Source: JAUXIQ01 sp030620925 [NCBI: Nitrospinota bacterium] (GTDB lineage: Bacteria > JAUXIQ01). From it: a stretch of 10,116 bases of DNA. Position numbers and translations under genes: made by a program. Shown piece by piece: positions 7,909-10,116 of this stretch; the first letter of the stretch is position 1; each line of letters begins with the position of its first letter. The DNA lies in NCBI GenBank assembly GCA_030620925.1, contig JAUXIQ010000038.1, positions 1 through 10,116 of the forward strand, read 5' to 3'. The notes under the pieces were generated by a model. That model was not told the DNA's origin. It searched no databases and saw only the letters and a list, made by a program, of their open reading frames with translations.

Positions 7909-8586
7909 ATGACAAAGGAGAGACTATTCACCGACGAGGAACTTAAAGAGATGTCCAGACCCACCATGGAGAGGGCCATAGAAGCCATCGACGCCGGAGA
8001 CCTGGAGAAGGCCAAGGAGCTGTGCAGGGCCATGGCCAAGGAGGGCATCCCGCTGCACAACCTCTACCTGGACTGGGCCGCTTCGCTGCTCACCTTCATT
8101 CAGGAGAACTTCGGCGGGGAGCAGCTTCAGAAAACACTGGAATACTGCGCCTCGGTATGGTGGAAACCGGTCTGCGACAGGGCCGAGTCGGCGGCCATAA
8201 AAAACGTAGTCAGGGGATCGGCCAGGATGATGCACGCCCACTTCGGCTCCTTCACCATTGAGGAGGACGACGAGAAGGTGGTCATAAAGAACGACCCCTG
8301 CGGAAGCGGAGGCCGGCTTATAAGGGAAGGGGCCTACGGCCCGCCCAAGAGTTTCGCTACAATAGAAGAGGCGGGGCCCATGACTTTCAACCGGAAGGAC
8401 TTCCCCGTCTACTGCACCCACTGCGCGGTAATCCACCAGATGATGCCCATCGAATGGATCGGCTACCCTCACCCCATAATGGTGCCACCGGAGAAGCCGG
8501 GAGACCCCTGCCTCCACATATTATACAAAGACCCCAAAAACGTTCCCCAGGAGCACTACACCGCGGTGGGGAAAGAAAAGAAGTGA
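7909..8586 (+). CDS. Unrecognised protein with N-terminal helical part and Cys/His cluster
   Basis: I do not recognise this 225-residue protein. Residues 1-105 read as amphipathic helices, including the repeat-like AIDAGDLEKAKELC (26-39). The C-terminal half has features that look like a metal or redox site: MHAHFGSFTIEEDD (108-121), DPCGSGGR with C131 (129-136), YCTHCAVIH with C169, H171, C172 and H176 (168-176) and GDPCLHILY with C201 (198-206). There is no signal peptide and no membrane segment, so it is probably cytosolic. The start at 7909 is backed by a strong GGAGAGG site. It lies 40 bp after the C26 gene and 49 bp before the SDR gene in the same direction, so it probably belongs to the operon. 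Base composition resembles its neighbours, giving no sign of recent transfer. An enzyme with a Zn or Fe-S site is inferred, but a structural or regulatory role is equally open. Confidence 0.85.
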   Translation: MTKERLFTDEELKEMSRPTMERAIEAIDAGDLEKAKELCRAMAKEGIPLHNLYLDWAASLLTFIQENFGGEQLQKTLEYCASVWWKPVCDRAESAAIKNVVRGSARMMHAHFGSFTIEEDDEKVVIKNDPCGSGGRLIREGAYGPPKSFATIEEAGPMTFNRKDFPVYCTHCAVIHQMMPIEWIGYPHPIMVPPEKPGDPCLHILYKDPKNVPQEHYTAVGKEKK

Positions 8587-8635
8587 ACGCCGCCCGTAGA
8601 GGCGGAAAAAACGGAGCGAGGAGGGAAATTTATCC

Positions 8636-9412
8636 ATGCGGCTAAAAGGGAAAAAAGCGCTCATAACCGGTGCCGGGCGCGGCATAGGGCGGGCAACGGC
8701 CTTGGCCTTCGGTCGAGAGGGAGCCGACGTGGCCGTCTCGGCACGGACGGAAAGCGAGATAGAATCGGCGGCTCAAGAGATAGCGGGCATGGGCAGGGAG
8801 GCATTCCACGTTAAGGCCGACATGTCCGACAGGGAGGACGTTCACCGACTGATCGCGGCCGTTAAGGAACGTTTCGGCTCACTGGATATCCTGGTCAACA
8901 ACGCCGCCACCTACGACTACGCGCCCGTGGAATCCTTCGATGAGGAGGCCTGGGAACGCGTCCTCTTCGTTAACCTCACCGCCCCCTATCTCACCTGTAA
9001 AGCCTTCATGGGGGATATGGTCCAAAAGGGGTACGGGCGCATAATCAACGTGGTCTCCATCTTCGGGCGAATAGGCTACGCCAACATGAGCGCCTACTGC
9101 GCGGCAAAGCACGGCCTCATCGGTTTCACCCGGACACTGGCGCTGGAAACGGCCACCGACGGTGTTACCGTCAACGCACTCTGTCCGGGGTCTGTGGCTA
9201 CCGAGGGGATGTTCGAAATGTCAAAAGTGGAGCTCAAACACCTGGGCCTCACCCCCGAAGAGTCCATGGAGCGGTTCAAGAACACCGTGCCCCAGCAGCG
9301 GTTCCTGGAACCGGAAGAGATAGCCTCCCTGGCCGTCTACCTGGCTTCAGACGACGCCAAAGGGGTAACCGGCCAGGCCTACATGATGGACGGAGGCTGG
9401 GTCATGCGCTAG
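8636..9412 (+). CDS. Short-chain dehydrogenase/reductase (classical SDR, FabG-like)
   Basis: A cytosolic NAD(P)-dependent oxidoreductase of 258 residues, the standard length for a classical SDR. Visible motifs: cofactor loop TGAGRGIG (11-18), ADMSD near the adenine site (61-65), NNAA (88-91), N113 in FVNL, catalytic S141 in VVSIFG, Y154 and K158 in YCAAK (154-158) and PGSVATEGM (184-192). The complete Asn-Ser-Tyr-Lys tetrad implies activity. R15 in the glycine loop and R37 after the second strand suggest NADP(H) over NAD(H), which is inference. The start at 8636 follows GAGGAGGG about 10 bases upstream. It is last in the operon, 49 bp after the unknown gene. The substrate is not readable: 3-oxoacyl-ACP reductase, hydroxybutyrate or sugar-acid dehydrogenase types all share these motifs. 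Being in a D-amino-acid and muropeptide context, it may act on a keto or hydroxy acid downstream of deacylation, but this is speculative. Confidence 0.9.
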   Translation: MRLKGKKALITGAGRGIGRATALAFGREGADVAVSARTESEIESAAQEIAGMGREAFHVKADMSDREDVHRLIAAVKERFGSLDILVNNAATYDYAPVESFDEEAWERVLFVNLTAPYLTCKAFMGDMVQKGYGRIINVVSIFGRIGYANMSAYCAAKHGLIGFTRTLALETATDGVTVNALCPGSVATEGMFEMSKVELKHLGLTPEESMERFKNTVPQQRFLEPEEIASLAVYLASDDAKGVTGQAYMMDGGWVMR

Positions 9413-9447
9413 CGCCGCCTGCTTCTATCACCCTCCCTCAATCCCTC

Positions 9448-9520
9448 CAGAATGACAGTAGCCAGCGGGTGTGTTTATATTTCATGTCGCGGCAAGATGC
9501 CGCTCCTACGATGATGGGTA
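9448..9520 (+). repeat. 73-bp direct repeat, copy 1
   Basis: This is identical at all 73 positions to 9882-9954, 434 bp away. It begins with CAGAATGAC, has an A+T-rich middle (GTGTTTATATTTCAT) and includes the hairpin GCGGC-AAGAT-GCCGC (9489-9503) followed by CTCCTACGA. Perfect identity implies recent duplication or gene conversion. Confidence 0.95.
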
Positions 9521-9567
9521 AAGGTGCATCCGGCTTCAGGCGGGGTTAGCTCATATATTTTCAAATT

Positions 9568-9630
9568 GTAGGGGCAGGTCTCGTGCCTGCCCAGGGCGAT
9601 CATCCCGCCACACGCGGGACTCGCTCCTAC
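9568..9630 (+). repeat. GC-rich compound hairpin module
   Basis: It opens with GTAGGGG and closes with CTCCTAC. Inside is a 7-bp stem GGGCAGG/CCTGCCC (9572-9578 with 9586-9592), then CCCGC-CACAC-GCGGG (9604-9618). The 20 bases 9601-9620 recur exactly at 10050-10069, so modules have been shuffled between elements. Confidence 0.7.
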
Positions 9631-9655
9631 GAAAAATTGCTGGGGGCGTTGGGTG

Positions 9656-9712
9656 TCGTAGGGGCGTATTGCATACGCCCCAGTTGGGCGGGTTTCAAAC
9701 CCGCCCCTACGA
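9656..9712 (+). repeat. Compound palindrome with nested hairpins, copy A
   Basis: The ends TCGTAGGGGCG (9656-9666) and CGCCCCTACGA (9702-9712) are perfect 11-bp inverted repeats. Within are two further hairpins: a 9-bp stem GGGGCGTAT/ATACGCCCC with a 3-base loop (9661-9681) and a 10-bp stem GGGCGGGTTT/AAACCCGCCC with a 1-base loop (9686-9706). The outer and inner pairings compete, so two alternative folds exist. This resembles REP/BIME-type intergenic elements. Confidence 0.8.
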
Positions 9713-9730
9713 GCCATTCCGCATCGTGTT

Positions 9731-9756
9731 ATTCTGAGCGAAGCGAAGAATCTCGC
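9731..9756 (+). repeat. 26-bp inverted repeat, left arm
   Basis: It starts ATTCTGAGCGAAGCGAAGAA and is the perfect reverse complement of 9862-9887. The two arms enclose 105 bp of unremarkable sequence. The arm also holds a small internal repeat, GCGAAGCGAAG. Confidence 0.9.
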
Positions 9757-9861
9757 CGACCCTTGCAAACCCGTTTTCTTTTGCGCTATCCAAAATCCCC
9801 CTTCACTTTTTCCCATACAGCGATACACCCCGTGAAAAGAGGCACTCGGTAGCCGAGATAT

Positions 9862-9887
9862 GCGAGATTCTTCGCTTCGCTCAGAAT
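9862..9887 (-). repeat. 26-bp inverted repeat, right arm
   Basis: This is the perfect reverse complement of 9731-9756. It overlaps the first 6 bases of copy 2 of the 73-bp direct repeat (from 9882), so the CAGAATGAC start of that repeat is the tail of this arm. At copy 1 only the tail is present, as if the arm had been truncated there. Confidence 0.9.
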
Positions 9888-9954
9888 GACAGTAGCCAGC
9901 GGGTGTGTTTATATTTCATGTCGCGGCAAGATGCCGCTCCTACGATGATGGGTA
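9882..9954 (+). repeat. 73-bp direct repeat, copy 2
   Basis: Identical to 9448-9520, with the same hairpin at 9923-9937. Flanks differ on both sides: copy 1 is followed by AAGG and copy 2 by GTCCCG, so the repeat ends are sharp. Confidence 0.95.
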
Positions 9955-9992
9955 GTCCCGCGGCAGGCAGGGGCACCCACACCACCGTAAGA

Positions 9993-10007
9993 GCGCCTTC
10001 CAGGCGC
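9993..10007 (+). repeat. Short GC-rich hairpin
   Basis: A 6-bp stem GCGCCT/AGGCGC with a 3-base loop. It sits between copy 2 of the direct repeat and the second compound palindrome, and is one more module of the mosaic. No T-run follows, so it is not a terminator by sequence. Confidence 0.55.
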
Positions 10008-10011
10008 GATT

Positions 10012-10078
10012 GCAGGGGCGTATTGCATACACCCCAGTTGGGCGGGTTTCATCCCGCCACACGCGGGACCGCCCCTGC
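10012..10078 (+). repeat. Compound palindrome with nested hairpins, copy B
   Basis: It shares 37 bases with copy A (10015-10051 against 9661-9697) with one difference (A at 10031, G at 9677). Its ends GCAGGGGCG (10012-10020) and CGCCCCTGC (10070-10078) are inverted repeats like those of copy A, but with a C:G pair where copy A has T:A. The right half is replaced by the CCCGC-CACAC-GCGGG module seen at 9604-9618. Confidence 0.75.
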
Positions 10079-10116
10079 GGCGCGATTCTATTTCACCTGG
10101 AAAGGTATCAGGGGGA

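Larger units (their letters stand above)
9413..10116. other. Non-coding repeat mosaic at the right end
   Basis: About 700 bp after the SDR stop hold no convincing gene. Open frames here (for example plus 9583-9852 and minus 9475-9828) run straight through repeats and palindromes and have no ribosome site. The region is a patchwork of direct repeats, inverted repeats and GC-rich hairpins, listed individually. No classical hairpin plus T-run terminator follows the SDR gene. The hairpins at 9489-9503 and 9572-9592 may serve that role. Confidence 0.8.

Noticed and set aside
8590-8610. Hairpin CCGCC-loop-GGCGG followed by six A residues between the unknown gene and the SDR gene
   Set aside because: An intrinsic terminator on the plus strand would need T residues after the stem. 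The stem is short and the next gene has its ribosome site just beyond, so the operon probably continues.
9475-9852. Open frames of 117 codons (minus, 9475-9828) and 89 codons (plus, 9583-9852)
   Set aside because: They cross the repeats and hairpins without respecting their borders, lack ribosome sites and have no recognisable protein content.
9448-10078. Possible CRISPR array
   Set aside because: Repeats differ in length and type, there are only two copies of each, spacing is irregular, and no cas gene is nearby.
10088-10116. Possible last eight codons of a minus-strand gene entering from the right edge (stop at 10088-10090)
   Set aside because: The tail PLIPFQVK before the stop looks protein-like, but eight codons cannot be distinguished from chance. 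Sequence beyond the edge is needed.

Overview
The window looks like a piece of chromosome from a moderately high-G+C bacterium. Every gene reads as bacterial, with Shine-Dalgarno sites (GGAGG/GAGG type) and compact spacing. There are no rRNA or tRNA genes, phage or transposase genes, or a CRISPR array. The lineage cannot be fixed from the sequence. A CtsR-like box in front of lon and an intergenic tract of GC-rich palindromic repeats would fit a Gram-positive-like or deep-branching environmental (metagenomic) lineage, but this is a guess.

Left half, minus strand (1-3783): the genes in transcription order are galU (UTP-glucose-1-phosphate uridylyltransferase), lon (ATP-dependent protease) and the first 83 codons of thiL (thiamine-monophosphate kinase), which runs off the left edge. 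These are housekeeping genes. The galU-lon gap is 110 bp and carries a candidate lon promoter overlapped by a tandem heptad resembling a CtsR heat-shock operator. The lon-thiL gap is 109 bp.

Centre (3784-4208): a divergent intergenic region. On the right-hand side it holds a near-perfect sigma-70 type promoter, TTGACA, 17 bp, CATAAT with an extended TG motif. This drives the plus-strand operon and fixes the anmK start at 4209 rather than further upstream.

Right half, plus strand (4209-9412): five tightly spaced co-directional genes (gaps 5, 25, 40 and 49 bp) that look like one operon. They are anmK (1,6-anhydro-MurNAc kinase, with an unusual insert), an N-acyl-D-amino-acid deacylase of the amidohydrolase superfamily, a class I glutamine amidotransferase-like peptidase C26 (gamma-glutamyl hydrolase type), an unrecognised 225-residue protein with a conserved-looking Cys/His cluster, and an SDR oxidoreductase. 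My reading is a salvage or catabolic operon for cell-wall derived or other D-amino-acid and gamma-glutamyl compounds. The individual families are clear. The joint pathway is inference, and the 225-residue protein is the novel component.

Right end (9413-10116): about 700 bp with no convincing gene, built from a mosaic of short repeats. It contains a perfect 73-bp direct repeat, a perfect 26-bp inverted repeat, and two copies of a compound palindrome whose outer stems differ by a paired T:A to C:G change.
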